NCBI GenBank assembly: GCA_033977485.1
Contig: CM066991.1
Span: forward strand, 33,415,850-33,479,849
DNA from: Hydrangea macrophylla
Taxonomy: Eukaryota; Streptophyta; Magnoliopsida; Cornales; Hydrangeaceae
DNA length: 64,000 nt
Reading direction: 5' to 3'
The notes beneath the pieces are model-generated. The model searched no databases. It saw nothing but the letters and a program-made list of their open reading frames with translations, and had not been told where the DNA came from. A program made the translations under genes and the position numbers. Shown one piece after another: positions 35,094 to 47,129 of the stretch; within the stretch, counting starts at the first letter, position 1, and every line of letters begins with the position of its first letter.

Positions 35094-36226
35094 GGGGCAA
35101 TTAGTGATAAATCCAAATTAGAGAAAGGTTAGTGGTGTAAGGGTAAGTAGGAAAAGTTTTTAGTCATAAGTCCATTCTCCTTCAATTCTCTAAACTACCC
35201 TCACCATTCCAAAAAGTTTCAACTCCTACACCTCCGGCGAGCTCACCTGAGCTCCGACGACCTCGCCTGATATCGTCTGACCTCTGGCGAGCTCCACCAC
35301 CACCACACCAGACCTCCAGCGATGACCACCACCACCACCACTCCCGATCTCTGCCGATCACCACCACAACCTCACCTGACCTCCGACGGCTACTACCACG
35401 ACATCACCTGATCGATCTCTTCACAACCAAACCACCACATCAACATGCAATGATCACAAAACAAGTTTATAAAATTTCATTTCTCATACCACGGAAAAAA
35501 GTTGTGAAATTTATCAAAAAAAAAGTTGAGAAATTTCACAAAGTTTGTGAAAATGCTCGCTGCACTGTCTTGTGGTCATGCGATGGCCGTGAATCTGCTC
35601 GTGGTGCTCCTGGTAGTGGTAGATCTAGTCGTAGTGGTGGTGGATCTGGAATTAATGGTATTCGGAGGAGACAGAGCTTGACAGATCTCAACAGATCTGG
35701 TTGTGCAATTTGTCAAAAAAAGTTGTGAAATTTATCAATTTTTTTTTGTGAAATTTCAAACCAAACAAACCATTAACTCAACTCATATAGGAAGAAATCC
35801 AGTACTCACGAGCAAAAATTAGTATCAATAACAAGAGTGTCAGACTTGAAATATGTACATACATACATATGTGTGTGTGTGTGTGTATTTAGAGAGAGAG
35901 AGGAGAGTGATGTAGCTTCCTATTGCAAAACCTCTTACAAAGTCCCTTTCTCAAATGCTTGTTAAGTAGTCAGTGTCTCCTTTTCTCCAACTCAGTATCT
36001 TATTTTTCTCTTTTGCATTTACTAGACAAAAAAGCTTGAAAGACTCATCAATGGCGGCCACGTGACGCGGCAATGGCTTTCACTTTGGGTGAGCACGGAA
36101 AGGATGGTGATAGTCGCCGGAGATGATGGTGATCACTGGTGGTCTCACCTGTGGTTCTCGGTGGTCGGAGACGACGGTGGTTGGTGGTCGGAGACGATGA
36201 TGGTGGTCACTGGTGGTCTCACCTCT

Positions 36227-36264
<38 letters not shown>

Positions 36265-36444
36265 ACTACAAACCAGTAAGGGGCAATGTGTGAAGGGTGT
36301 AATGGTCACAAACTATGATATTATATGGGTCAAAGGACTTATATTTATTAATGTCTACTAATCATGGACTTGTTCCCAAATATTTTTTCCTTGTATCTTA
36401 TAACCAAATCATTTTCTTAATTTGGTATTCAATACCAAATTTCT
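35094..36444. mobile_element. 1.35 kb insertion in element G 5' LTR
   Basis: The block is present only in the 5' LTR; the 3' LTR has one copy of AATATTTTTA at the empty site (about 50688-50697), while the 5' LTR has two (35084-35093 and 36445-36454). A 9-10 bp duplication suits a Mutator-type element. The ends are poorly inverted, but CCAAATTA lies 19 bp from each end in inverted orientation. The inside has CCACCA-rich and GGTGGT-rich arms (35281-35345, 36110-36230), (GT)n at about 35868 and (CT)n at 36229-36262. No transposase or recognisable gene. Confidence 0.65.
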
Positions 36445-37222
36445 AATATTTTTATTCACTAGAAGACAGATTTTACGATTAAATACCAGATTTCTTAGCC
36501 ACGTAGTTGTTGTAATCACCTACCAAAGCCCCAAGCACACCATATTCATATCTCACTCCAAAGTAGATTTGGATTTGGTTTGGCCTTATTTGTGTTCTTG
36601 GAGTTCAACCACTCTGATCCCACAAGAATCCAAAGTCAAAGGTTTAGTATTTTATTTTTGGTTTAGTATTTCCATTTATGTATATTTTATTAGTCTAGTT
36701 GTACTAAACTTTGCTATTTTTCAGATTCCACAAATTCAACCCCAGCTCATGTTAAGTAAAGAAAATAATATATAATATTAGTTTTCACCCTTACATTGGT
36801 TTTACAACTTTAATTTTAATTGGACGGTGATTGCGTGCATCTATTTAATTTATCTTTTATTTTGATTTTAAAGACAGTTTCAAAATGGTAGGCTAAAACT
36901 TTAATTGGGGATATGTAGTAAAAACTTAGAAACCACAGCTTCTGTGCACTAATCTTAAATTGGCAAATTTATCTAGATGGGTTGTTTTTCCATTTTTGGC
37001 AAAAAATATCTATGTATCTATAGTTTATGACCATTTAACATGTTTATATACTATGGCTATATTGGGCTCAAAAGAGTACATATTTGAAATAAAAAGCCTA
37101 ATTATGTGGATTGTCAAACTATGTCTTTTGTCATAAAAAACACCTAACATACTCAAACAACTCATATGACAAAGTTAATATTTCAAATATGTGTTTATAT
37201 ATATTTTTATCCAATAATGGAT

Positions 37223-37315
37223 AGGCAATTGTGTAGTGGCAGAGTGGTGGGGACTGGACGCCGAATAACCCACGTCCGCGGTGGGGCACGGTTCGAACCT
37301 GGCTACTGCCCAATT
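37223..37315 (+). other. tRNA-like segment with A and B boxes in 5' LTR
   Basis: TGGCAGAGTGG matches a Pol III A box, and GGTTCGAACCT about 50 bp downstream matches a B box. The outer ends GGCAATTG and CAATTGCC can pair like an acceptor stem. The T arm pairs poorly and no confident anticodon arm is seen, so it is not called a functional tRNA. The same segment is kept in the 3' LTR (51468-51560). Confidence 0.5.
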
Positions 37316-37949
37316 GCCTTTTAATTTTTCTTTAAACCAAACGACGTCGTTTCATATCAAACCTGACACACTTGATATGACCCTGACTAGTGAAAGTTTA
37401 TTTTTAAATAAAGAATGACTCTGCAGTCTTAAATGCCAAACGCTTTTCAAATGCACAAAAGTTGTGGGATCTAGTGTTGGTTTGCATATTCCCAATTTCT
37501 TTAAATCATTCCCCCCTAGTTAATTAATATTTCCTGTTTTATAATAGTTTTGCTTAAATATCTGTATTATTTCCATCTTTCGCTATTATTAAATCTAAAA
37601 AGTTTATCTCACAAAAATTTAGCTTTTATTTATTTTTCTTCATTTTCTTACTAGTATCTTAGTCAATTTATTTTGCACTGTGAAAATCTTTACCGTAAAC
37701 TAATTAGGAAAAAATAGCTTTAATTACTTTTATTGCAAAACTATAAAAATTAGTAGTTTAGTAAAACCCCACAAAAATCCATCATCTTTTATTTTCTTTT
37801 TAGTGACAAAATAGTTATCTGCCTAACTTTATAAAATTTTATTCCATTCCCTGTGGGTTCGACCTGGACTTCCAGAACTTTATTACTTATACGATCACCT
37901 ACACTTGGGTGTGATAAGAAAACGCGTCAATAGAATGTCGTCAAGTTTT

Positions 37950-37967
37950 TGGCGCCGTTGCCGGGGA
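37950..37967 (+). promoter_or_regulatory. Element G primer binding site
   Basis: TGGCGCCGTTGCCGGGGA begins 6 bp after the LTR end. This is the usual primer site of Athila elements, complementary to tRNA-Asp. Element E has the identical site. Confidence 0.9.
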
Positions 37968-38355
37968 ACGGTTAATAAAAAATAAATAAATAAATAAGTT
38001 AGGTTTAAAACTATTTTCTCCTACTATATCTATATCTATATATATACCTATTCTACTTTATAAATATTCTAGTTTTTTTTTTATTTTTAAATGATAACAT
38101 AAGAAGAAAAAAAACTATATATAATCTTTCCTTGTGAAAAATATATAAATATATATTTATAGATATGTACTTGTGCATCTTCTAAAAAAAAATGGAAAGC
38201 ATTTATATACATATATAAGTCTATCTTCTAAAAAAAAAAAAACCTATTATTATAAAAATTATAAAAAAAAAAAAAGGAGTTTTATTTTTACTTAGCTAAT
38301 AACAATAATAATAATCATAATAATATTATTATCAGTTAGTTTTCATTTACTTCTT
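37968..38355 (+). other. Element G leader
   Basis: AT-rich untranslated leader with poly(A) and (AT) runs between primer site and gag. Nothing else is seen. Confidence 0.6.
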
Positions 38356-39230
38356 ATGTCCTTAGATACTACTGAGGCTTTATATCAAGTACCACATAAT
38401 TCTAATATTTCTAGTGAATCATCTAGTATACACTTTTTCTAGAATCATGGGTGAAATTGAAGGCATAGAAGGAATAGCTGATGATGCTCATAGTGAGCAG
38501 GGGAAAAATATACCACAATTTGTTTTACCAGAACGTGAACAACGTCCTTTACGTGATTTATTTACCCCAGAAAGAAACATCACTCCTTCTTGTATCACTC
38601 TACCTAGACATACATGAAATTTTCACTTTAGACATGGCATGATTCCACTCTTACCAACTTTCCATGGAATGGGGTCAGAACGTGCTTATCTTCATATTCG
38701 TGAATTTGAAAAAGTTTGTAGTACGTTCTCTGATCAAAGCTGTCCTATTGAAATAATCCGTCTTAAGCTTTTTCCTTTTTCTTTAAAAGATAAAGCTAAA
38801 GCTTGGCTTTTATCTCTCCGTCCTGGATCTATAACTTCATGGCATGATATGAATGAAGCATTTCTAAAAAAATTCTATCCAAAAAATTTAACTAATAGCA
38901 TGATGCGTCAAATTAAACTTTTTACTCAAAAAGAAAAGGAACCATTCCCTGAAGTTTGGGAACGTTTTAAAGATCTCCTACTAGCTTGTCCACGTCATGG
39001 ATTTGAAAAATGGCGTCTAATTAATTTTTTTTATGAAGGATTAGAACCAAAATCAAAGAAATTGGTTGAAACTATGTGTCAAGGAGAATTTTTGAGTAAA
39101 ACTGTCGATGAAGCTGAATCATATTTTGATTGGCTTAGCGAAAATGCTTCCCAATGGGAAAAAGAAGAAATTGGTAGGACAGAAAAGCTAAAAGTTTATA
39201 CCAATTACAATCAGAAGATGAATTAACACT
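38356..39230 (+). pseudogene. Element G gag, N-terminal part
   Basis: The first ATG at 38356 gives a short Ser-rich start like that of element E Gag (Ser run near residue 15), ended by TAG. A frame change then leads to MGEIEGIEGI (38447) and on to the Athila Gag core: FHGMGSERAYLHIREFEKV, LKLFPFSLKDKAKAWLLSL, WERFKDLLLACPRHGFEKW, KKLVETMCQGEFL. A TGA at about 38615 stands where E has Gly. A shift at about 39190 moves the rest into the frame used by the following protease and RT. Gag forms the virus-like particle. Confidence 0.85.
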
Positions 39231-40788
39231 GAAATATGAAGAATTAGCACGTAAAGTAGAAGCTATAACAGTAGAAAAAAATAATCTACCTAAAAAGAAA
39301 AGAGAACTTTGTGACAGTTGTCATACTTTAGGACACTCTGCGAATGAATGTCCTAATAGTTCAAATTGTCAGGAAACAGCTTCAGCAGAAATAAACGCTG
39401 TGAATAATTATAGGGGTCCCCAAAACGCCTATGGTAATTCATACCAATCTAACTGGAGAAATCCTCCAAATCATATGTATACAAAAGAGGGTATTCTACA
39501 ATTTCAAACTCAACATCAACCTCCTCAAAATAATCAATATTTACCTCCTCCGCCTCAATTTCAACAAACACAAAATACATATCTTAATACACAGCAAAAT
39601 TCTAATGTTTATGTGCCACCGCACAAGAAAGTGCAAGAAGAGCCTTTACAGTCTATGATGCAACAATTAATACAAATCATGGGGAAACTACAAACATCTG
39701 TGGATAGGATTAATAATCAACACGATTCTAAAGGAAAAGGCATTTTTCCTGCCCAACCACAACCGAATCCAAGGGGAGAACCACAAGGTGATCCCTCAAC
39801 TTCTGGTAATAATCAATATGAACAAGTAAAAGCTATAACTGTACTAAGAAGTGGTAAGGCTGTTGGACAAGAAATTTCACCTTCTTTAGAAGAAATTGAG
39901 CATACAAATAAGAGAGATAATATGATAGAAATTGAGGAAGAAATAGATGAAGATAAAATTACTGGTGAAGTTGAAGTTGAAACCCTTGAAAAACAACAAA
40001 TTTCTCAAGAAATTAAAACATCTGATTTACCAGTGGAAAAAAAAACAGAGGAAACTCCTGAATACTCTCCTCAAATTCCTTATCCACAACGTTTAAGAAA
40101 ACACCAAATTGATAAGAATCAGGAATATTTAGAATTATTTAAACAAGTGCATATTAATATTCCTCTCTTAGATGCAATTAATCAAGTACCTGCTTATGCA
40201 AAATTCTTAAAAGATTTATGTACTGTCAAACGTAAGCAAAATGTACGAAAGGATGCGTATTCTGCTGACTTCGTTGAAGAAATTAATTCCATTGTACAAC
40301 ATAATTTACCAACAAAATTTAAAGATCCAGGTACACCAACAATATCGTGTATTATTGGAAATCACAAAATTAATCACGCACTCCTTGACTTAGGAGCTAG
40401 TGTGAACTTACTTCCTTATTCTGTTTATCAAGAACTTGGATTAGGCGAGCTAAAGCCTACTCGCATGGTATTACAACTTGCTGATAGATCTACAAAATAC
40501 CCACGAGGAATTCTGGAAGATGTTCTTGTCAAAGTTGAAAATTTTATTTTCCCAGTAGATTTTGTCATCCTTGACACAGAACCAGTATTAGATACTAATG
40601 TGCAAATACCAGTCATTTTTGGAAGGCCCTTCTTGGCTACCATTGATGCCACTATTCGAATCCGCAGTGGTATGATGACTGTAGTATTTGGAAATATGAC
40701 TTTAAATATTAAAGTTTTTTCTAATCCACAACATCAAGAAGAAGATGAGAATATTGAAGAAGTTCATGCTATTGAATCTCTATCATGA
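39193..40788 (+). pseudogene. Element G gag C-terminus and aspartic protease
   Basis: One open frame containing the zinc knuckle C-x2-C-x4-H-x4-C (CDSCHTLGHSANEC), an Asn/Gln/Pro-rich stretch, VTVLRSGK-like TVLRSGKAVG, then protease: HALLDLGASVNLLPYSVY with the DLG active-site form usual in Athila, and PVIFGRPFLATIDA. It ends at TGA 40786-40788 in the same frame as RT, so this stop is a break in the polyprotein. Confidence 0.87.
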
Positions 40789-42507
40789 GAATATTTTAAC
40801 TTGACTTGTTACAATGATCTAGTAGAATCTGTTATTAATAACTCTATTCAGAAACATGACAGTAATAATCTACAAGAACATCTTATGAGTCAAGTATGTT
40901 TTAATGAAGATTCAACAGAAGAAATAATTCAAGAAGCAATGTGGACCACATATTTTGAACCTTTACCACCAAAGACTACATTAACACTTCCATCTAATTT
41001 ACAAACTCCACAGTTGGAATTAAAAGAACTCCCTAAAGAGCTTAAATATGCTTTCCTTAATAATAATAATACTTATCCCGTAATAATATCATCTCTTCTA
41101 GACTCTAGTCAAGAAAATAAACTCATTAGTATGCTTTAGAAGCATAAAAGTGCCATTGGTTGGAGTATAGCAGATTTAAAAGGAATAAGCCCTTCAATAT
41201 GCACTCACAATATATATCTTGAAGATAATGCTAAAACCTCAAGAGAAATGCAAAGAAGACTTAATCCGATTATGCAGGAAGTAGTTAAGAAGGAAGTGCT
41301 CAAGCTACTCGACATGGGCATTATATATTCAATATCCAATAGTAAATGGGTAAGTCCAACACAAGTTGTGCCGAAGAAAGCAAGAATTACAGTTGTTCCA
41401 AATTCAAAGGGAGAATTAATTCTCACTCATGTCACTACTGGATGGCGTGTATGCATAGACTATAGAAAACTCAATGCTGTAACTCGTAAGGATCACTTTC
41501 CTTTACCTTTTATGGATCAAATGTTAGAAAGAATAGCGGGTCATAAGTATTACTGTTTTCTAGATGGTTATAGTGGTTACAATCAAATAGAGATTGCACC
41601 AGAAGATCAGGAAAAAACTACTTTCACATGTCCATTTGGAACTTTCGCCTATCGCCGAATGCCCTTTGGTCTTTGCAACGCACCTGCGACTTTTCAAAGG
41701 TGTATGTTAAGTATTTTCAGCGATATGGTAGAAAAGAATTTAGAAATTTTTATGGATGATTTTTCAATTTTTAGCAAATCCTATGATGATTGCCTTAGCA
41801 ATCTTCAGAAAGTTCTCCAAAGATGTGAGGAAAAAAGCTTAGTTTTAAATTGGAAAAAATGTCATTTTATGGTAACTAAAGGTATTGTCTTAGGACACAT
41901 TATTTCTGAAAATGGGATACAGGTAGACAAAGCTAAAATAGATCTTATCGCTAATTTACCTATTCCCAAGACTGTAAAAGACATCCGTTCATTCTTAGGA
42001 TATGCAGGTTTTTATCGCCGATTCATAAAAAATTTCAGTACTATTTCTAGACCTTTATGTCAATTATTGGCCAAAGACACACCTTTTGAATGGACTAAAG
42101 AACGTCAAAACTCCTTTGAGCAATTAAAAGAGCATCTCACTACTGCACCTATTATGCAATCTCCTGATTGGAGTTTACCATTTGAATTAATGTGTGATGC
42201 TAGCGACTTTGCTATTGGAGCTGTCCTAGGACAGAGAAAGGATAAAAAGGCATCAGTTATATACTACGCCAGTAGAACTCTGGATAGTGCTCAAATGAAC
42301 TACTCAACTACTGAAAAAGAATTGCAAGCCTTGGTATTCGCCCATAATAAATTTAGACAATACTTGATTGGTTCCCCTATTGTCTGTTTTACTGACCACT
42401 CAGCTCTTAAATATCTTCTTTCAAAGAAATACAGTAAGCCTAGGCTTATTAGGTGGCTACTCCTACTACAGGAATTTAATTTAATAATCAAAGACAAAAA
42501 GGAGTAG
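40789..42507 (+). pseudogene. Element G reverse transcriptase-RNase H
   Basis: Same frame as the protease. After a linker, a TAG at 41137 replaces a Lys codon. RT motifs follow: GWRVCIDYRKLNAVTRKDHF, CFLDGYSGYNQIEIAPEDQE (first Asp), MPFGLCNAPATFQRCM, active site IFMDDFSIF. RNase H shows MCDASDFAIGAVLGQR and STTEKELQALVFAHNKF. All RT catalytic Asp residues are present. It ends at GAC-AAAAAGGAGTAG (TAG 42505-42507), where the integrase frame is -1, exactly as in element E. Confidence 0.9.
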
Positions 42508-43204
42508 AAAATGTGGTAGCTGATCACTTATCCTGCCTCACTTTTGAAGACAATACTAGTGAACCCTTGCCTATTCAAGACTCTTTTTCTGATGAACAAA
42601 TATTTTCTGTGTCACACCCCGACGTAGCATAATACAGGAAAGCGTTTAATTTCCTTTATGGACTCGTAGGTCGTGACAAGTGAGTATGACCAATTATCCC
42701 TGCAACAAATAACTTAACAACATTTCTAGAGCAAAGGATACTAACAAAATATAACCTCCACAATTAAAACTTACTAACTATTACAGCAGTCAGACACTTA
42801 GGCACAAAACGTCTTATTCAAATGTCTAAAGCTAGTTTATTACAAACCCAAATTAAAAGACATAGGAAATATAAAGCAGCCTCCTGGAAAGTCTCCTGAC
42901 TCTAAGTAGCATAATCAAAATACCCTGGCTGCTCCTGACCCTGAAAATCTGGACATACAGTCCAAGACGCATCAACGCCGTCAGCTTATGAAAGCTGGTG
43001 AGCAAAATAAACAAGTGCTCGCAATGTATATATATAAGCATATAAACAACGGTGCAATTTAACTTTAAAAGCAATAGATTCAAGGTTCCAATTCCAACAT
43101 AAGCCATGGGGGAAATAAAGTAAGCAATAACTATGCGACCGTATATGGACAATGTAACATCTCATCTTTCTGACTCTTTTCTCTCAACAAAACTCAACAC
43201 AACC

Positions 43205-43580
43205 AAACCATTATCTCAGATACCAGGAATACTATCCGATCGATATCCAAAACAGCACACCAAACTATCGCTTCAGATACCAGGAATAATATCCGATCGA
43301 CATCTAAGCCACACTCAATACCATCATTTCGGATACCAGGAATAATATCCGATCAATATCCGAAACAAGCGCCTTAGATACCAGGAATAATATCCGATCG
43401 ATATCTAAGCCGTACACCACACTATCACCATCGCTTCGGATATCAGGAATACTATCCGATCAATATCCGAAACGCGCGCCTTAGATACCAGGAATACTAT
43501 CCGATCGATATCTAAGTCGTACACAACACTGTCGCCTCCAATACCAGGAATACTATCCGATCGATATTGAGGTCGCACAC
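43205..43580. repeat. Seven dispersed-tandem ATACCAGGAATA units
   Basis: ATACCAGGAATAMTATCCGATC recurs seven times (about 43218, 43275, 43334, 43378, 43440, 43487, 43540) at 45-62 bp spacing. Each is followed by GATATC-type inverted words (ATCCGATCGATATC). Confidence 0.85.
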
Positions 43581-43862
43581 CAGACCGCCACCCTTTACTC
43601 TTTTCACACTTTCTCACACACATGCATGTTGACACAACCTCAACCCTAATATGTATGTCAATGTTTCATAAATAACACCATTAATAAATCACAAAGCCGG
43701 ATAATCGTACGAGCATAAGTTTTGGCCTTAGTTGTTCTGTTTCGTACAATTCTTAAAACATAGACCTTTAAAACAATATATTTGCCAAACAGTTCTTTAA
43801 AAACTTTCAAAATCTTTTCCAAACAGTCCCCAATAAGAAAATACAAAAACTGCTCAAACTGC

Positions 43863-44022
43863 CAGGTCGCGCGAGCGGGTCGCGCGCGCGAAGGGGAGAA
43901 CAAATCGCGCGAGCAAATCGCGCGCGCGAAGGGGCTGAACAGGTCGCGCGAGCGGATCGCGCGAGCGAAGGGGGGAATGGTCCGCGCGAGCGGGCCGCGC
44001 GAGCGAGTCGCGCGCGCGAGTT
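43863..44022. repeat. CpG-rich CGCGCGAGCG array
   Basis: About ten variants of GTCGCGCGAGCG / ATCGCGCGCGCGAAGGGG in 160 bp, in a surrounding that is AT-rich. Long frames through it read Arg-Ala-Arg-Glu repeats on one strand and are not considered genes. Confidence 0.85.
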
Positions 44023-46396
44023 CTTGCAGAATGTCATCTTCTTCGTTTTTCCCCTGTTTCTGGTTTTCAAACTGAATTTTACCCATTTCTGTTTTCTGTT
44101 CGTACCAGGACATGTAATATATGGATCTCCTCGGTTTTTCGCGTAGATTAAGAATACGCGATCAATTTTAACTAATACGGATTGTATCGCTTAATTTTCA
44201 CGATTAAAGTTAGAGTGTCAAAACTTTAAATCAACCGTTCGCCGCGATACAGATGAATTATTGCATAGGATTCGAACCACAGCTTATTGGGACTAAGATC
44301 TTTCATTCCCAATTCATAAATTTCATTTTGGTTAAGATTTACAAAACTCCAATTTCAAGCTCTCATGGTGAAATACATATATATATACACATATACACAC
44401 CTATATATACTGGAATACACGTATATAAACATGGCGAGTGAGTTTATAATACTCACAGAGGTTAATTATACAGAGAATTTTGAGACCGAGAATTCCGCCG
44501 ATAATTCCGTCGTTGAGAATTCTCCTCCGTTCTTGATTTTGGTATCCCAATATATATATATATATATATCTATGTATTGTATGTAACTGTGTGTTTGTGT
44601 ATTGTTCTTGAGGGAGTTGAGAGAATGGAGAGAATGAGAGAGTTTGAGGGATGCAGAGAGTGGAGAGAATGAGAGACTGTGAGGTTTAGAGTGATATATA
44701 CATATATATAAACTAAGAGTTGTGGCCTCCAAGCAATAGGGAGATTTCTCCCGGTGTGGTTGAGCTCACGTGCTCCCACACCCAACACGCGGTATAACGC
44801 AGATTTAAAACATAAAACTGGTATTTTACGGTAGAAAGAAAATACAGGAAAATAATATCAGCGTAGGAATAAAATTCCCAGTTTATACAAAGATATAGAT
44901 ATTGCTTTGAAACCATAGAAAATATTTTGGAAATTACAGTTTGACCCCCAAAATATTATTATAAACAGAAATAAAATCAAATGCTCATGAAAATGAAATG
45001 CAATATTTATTTATTAATGAAAAAAAAAAGAAAATACCGGGTGTTACATTCTGTGACTTCCCTGCCATGGTACGCTGATCTTGTTAATTATTTAGTAACT
45101 GGAAAAATACCAAGCAATTGGTCATCATCAGATAAAAAGAGATTTCTAGCTATTGCTAGGCATTTCTACTTTGATGACTCATATCTGTTTAAATATTGTG
45201 CTGATTAGGTAATTAGGAAATGTGTCCCAAATGAGGAAATCAAAAATGTACTTTTCATGTGTCATTAGTCCTTTTGTGGAGGACATTTTTCATCTCGAGT
45301 AACTGCCATGAAAATTTTACAAAGCGGTTTATATTGGCCCACTCTATTTAAAGATTCATATTTATATTGTAAGGCTTGTAACCGCTGCCAAATGTTGGGC
45401 AGTATTACAAAAAGAAATCAAATGCCAATGACCCCTATAATAACAATTGAAATATTTGATTGCTGGGGGGCATTGACTTTAAGGGACCTTTTCCTCCATC
45501 TTGCCAATATGAATATATTTTATTAGCAGTCGAATATGTTTCAAAATGGGTAGAAGCTATTCCTACAAGAAAGAATGATCACCATACAGTTATTGCATTT
45601 TTAAAAGATAATATACTTTCTCGATTTGGAACTCCAAAAGCAATAATAAGTGATCAAGGAACTCATTTCTGTAACAAGCCATTTGAAAAATTAATGAAAA
45701 GATATGGAGTGACCCATAAGGTGTCAACTGCATATCATCCACAAACAAATGGACAAGCTGAATTAGCTAATAGGCAAATTAAGCATATTCTCGAAAAAAC
45801 TGTTGATTCTAATCGTAAAGACTGGTCTTCAAAATTAACAGATTCTTTGTGGGCATATAGAACTGCTTATAAGACCCATTTAGGGATGTCTCCATACAGA
45901 CTTGTCTATGGAAAAGCTTGTCACCTACCAGTAGAATTAGAACATAAAGCATATTGGGCTACTAGAACTTTAAATTGTAATATTGAAAAGGGAGGAATTT
46001 TAAGAAAATTATAATTAAGTGAGCTTGAAGAAATTCGTAAAGACGCATATGATAATGCTCGAATTCATCAAGCAAGAACTAAAATGTATCATAATAAGAA
46101 TCTTTTGCGCAAAAGATTTACCCCTGCGCAAAAAAGTTCTATTATATGACTCAAGACTACATCTTTTTAAAGGAAAGATGAAATCTCGATGGACTGGCCC
46201 ATATATTGTAAAAAATGTTTATCCTTATGGAACTGTCGAGATTGAGGACCCTAAAGATGGAAATACATTTAAAGTTAATGGACATAGATTAAAGCCATTT
46301 TTAGAAGGATTTGAACCTGAGTGGAGTCCATTCCTTTGGAGGACCCCAACTATAATGCTGTTTAATATCTTAAAACATAATTGGTATAGGACATAG

Positions 46397-46994
46397 TGTA
46401 TCAGAGTATTTATATTTTCATAAGTCCTATACTCTTAATTAGATAACTTTTTATATATAAGTTAATTTGGTCATTATTATTCTATCATGTCTTTTTGTAT
46501 TTTTTTTATTATAGGTGTTATCCTTAGCTTCTTTTTCTCATCTCACTCATTGAGGACAATGTCAGACTCAGTTGGGGGGGACGGTTTCACGATTAACACC
46601 TGTTTGTTTATTTTATCTTTATTTCATAAAAAAAAAATTATCTTTTTAGAGAGAGATACACTGAAAAAGAGAAAATGGCTTTATATAGGACTTTGAACCC
46701 TAAAAACTTTTCCGTATCTCTCTTTTTCCTTTCTTTTTCTTCTTCCTCTCATTCTCTCGCCGGGATCTCTCTCTCTCACGCACTCTCTTCCCCCAATCTC
46801 TCGATCTCTCTCAATCTCTCATTTTTTTTTTAATTTTCTTCGATCCAAAATCAAGATCCACTCTACTGATCACTAAAGGTAAGATCTATAATCCACAGAA
46901 AAGCGTGATTTTGATTTTATTCTCGATCTTTCCAATTTCGACTTAGTTTTTATTTTAGATTTTTATTTTCTCTCTTTTCCATTATTTAACAAAA
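46397..46994 (+). other. Post-integrase region of element G
   Basis: Contains the purine motif GAGGACAATG...CAGTTGGGGGGG (46553-46580), a CT-rich tract (46720-46830) and a possible splice donor AAAG|GTAAGATC at 46878/46879. An acceptor-like TTGTAG ends at 47014. No gene is recognised. Confidence 0.5.
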
Positions 46995-47129
46995 ATGATA
47001 TCCATAAGTTGTAGGTACCCACGCATCAAAGAAGCTTGGAAATATCACTCGATCTACGGCCCTACCAGATTTTCAGATTTTCAAGAGACAGGTGATATTT
47101 TTCCATTTCTTTGTAAAAAAAAAAAAAAA

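Larger units (their letters stand above)
34147..37943 (+). repeat. Element G 5' LTR (3.8 kb with nested insertion)
   Basis: Aligns with the 3' LTR at 49803-52192 except for an extra 1.35 kb (35094-36444), a longer poly(A) at 34431-34462 and small changes. Starts TGACAAAC, ends GTCGTCA. Contains two hairpin elements and a TATA box near 34660, and a tRNA-like segment near 37223-37315. Confidence 0.93.
42610..45048. mobile_element. Solo LTR (2.44 kb) in element G integrase
   Basis: Starts TGTCACACCCCGACG, ends ACCGGGTGTTACA, flanked by TTCTG on both sides (42605-42609, 45049-45053). TGTCACACCCC...GGGTGTTACA ends are common in plant Ty3/gypsy LTRs of chromovirus type. No primer site, coding domain or second LTR lies inside. 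It contains two unusual repeat arrays, listed separately. Confidence 0.9.
42508..46396 (+). pseudogene. Element G integrase, split by solo LTR
   Basis: The N-terminal linker (42508-42609) and the remainder (45054-46396) are separated by a 2.44 kb solo LTR. After it come LPWYADLVNYLVTG, the zinc region (CGGHF...CKACNRC) with two in-frame stops (45206-45208 and about 45264), a frameshift at about 45465 within the first catalytic block (GIDFKGPF), then SDQGTHFC and [10 protein letters not shown] (catalytic Asp and Glu). TAA at 46012 and a shift in an A run near 46130 break the C-terminal domain ([36 protein letters not shown]). It is clearly non-functional. Confidence 0.88.

Noticed and set aside
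35450..35728. 92-codon frame within the insertion in the G 5' LTR
   Set aside because: Low-complexity Lys and Gly/Ser content from AAA and GGTGGT runs; no conserved motif.
37223..37315. A functional tRNA gene
   Set aside because: A and B boxes are present but the T arm pairs badly and no clear anticodon arm is seen; it lies within both LTRs.
43782..44075. Arg-Ala-Glu repeat protein of about 97 codons
   Set aside because: Artefact of the CGCGCGAGCG array, open in several frames.
46995..47129. Longer N-terminus for micropeptide 1 from ATG 46995
   Set aside because: The extension runs into codons of a poly(A) tract and is not mirrored in micropeptide 2, so the shorter start is preferred.
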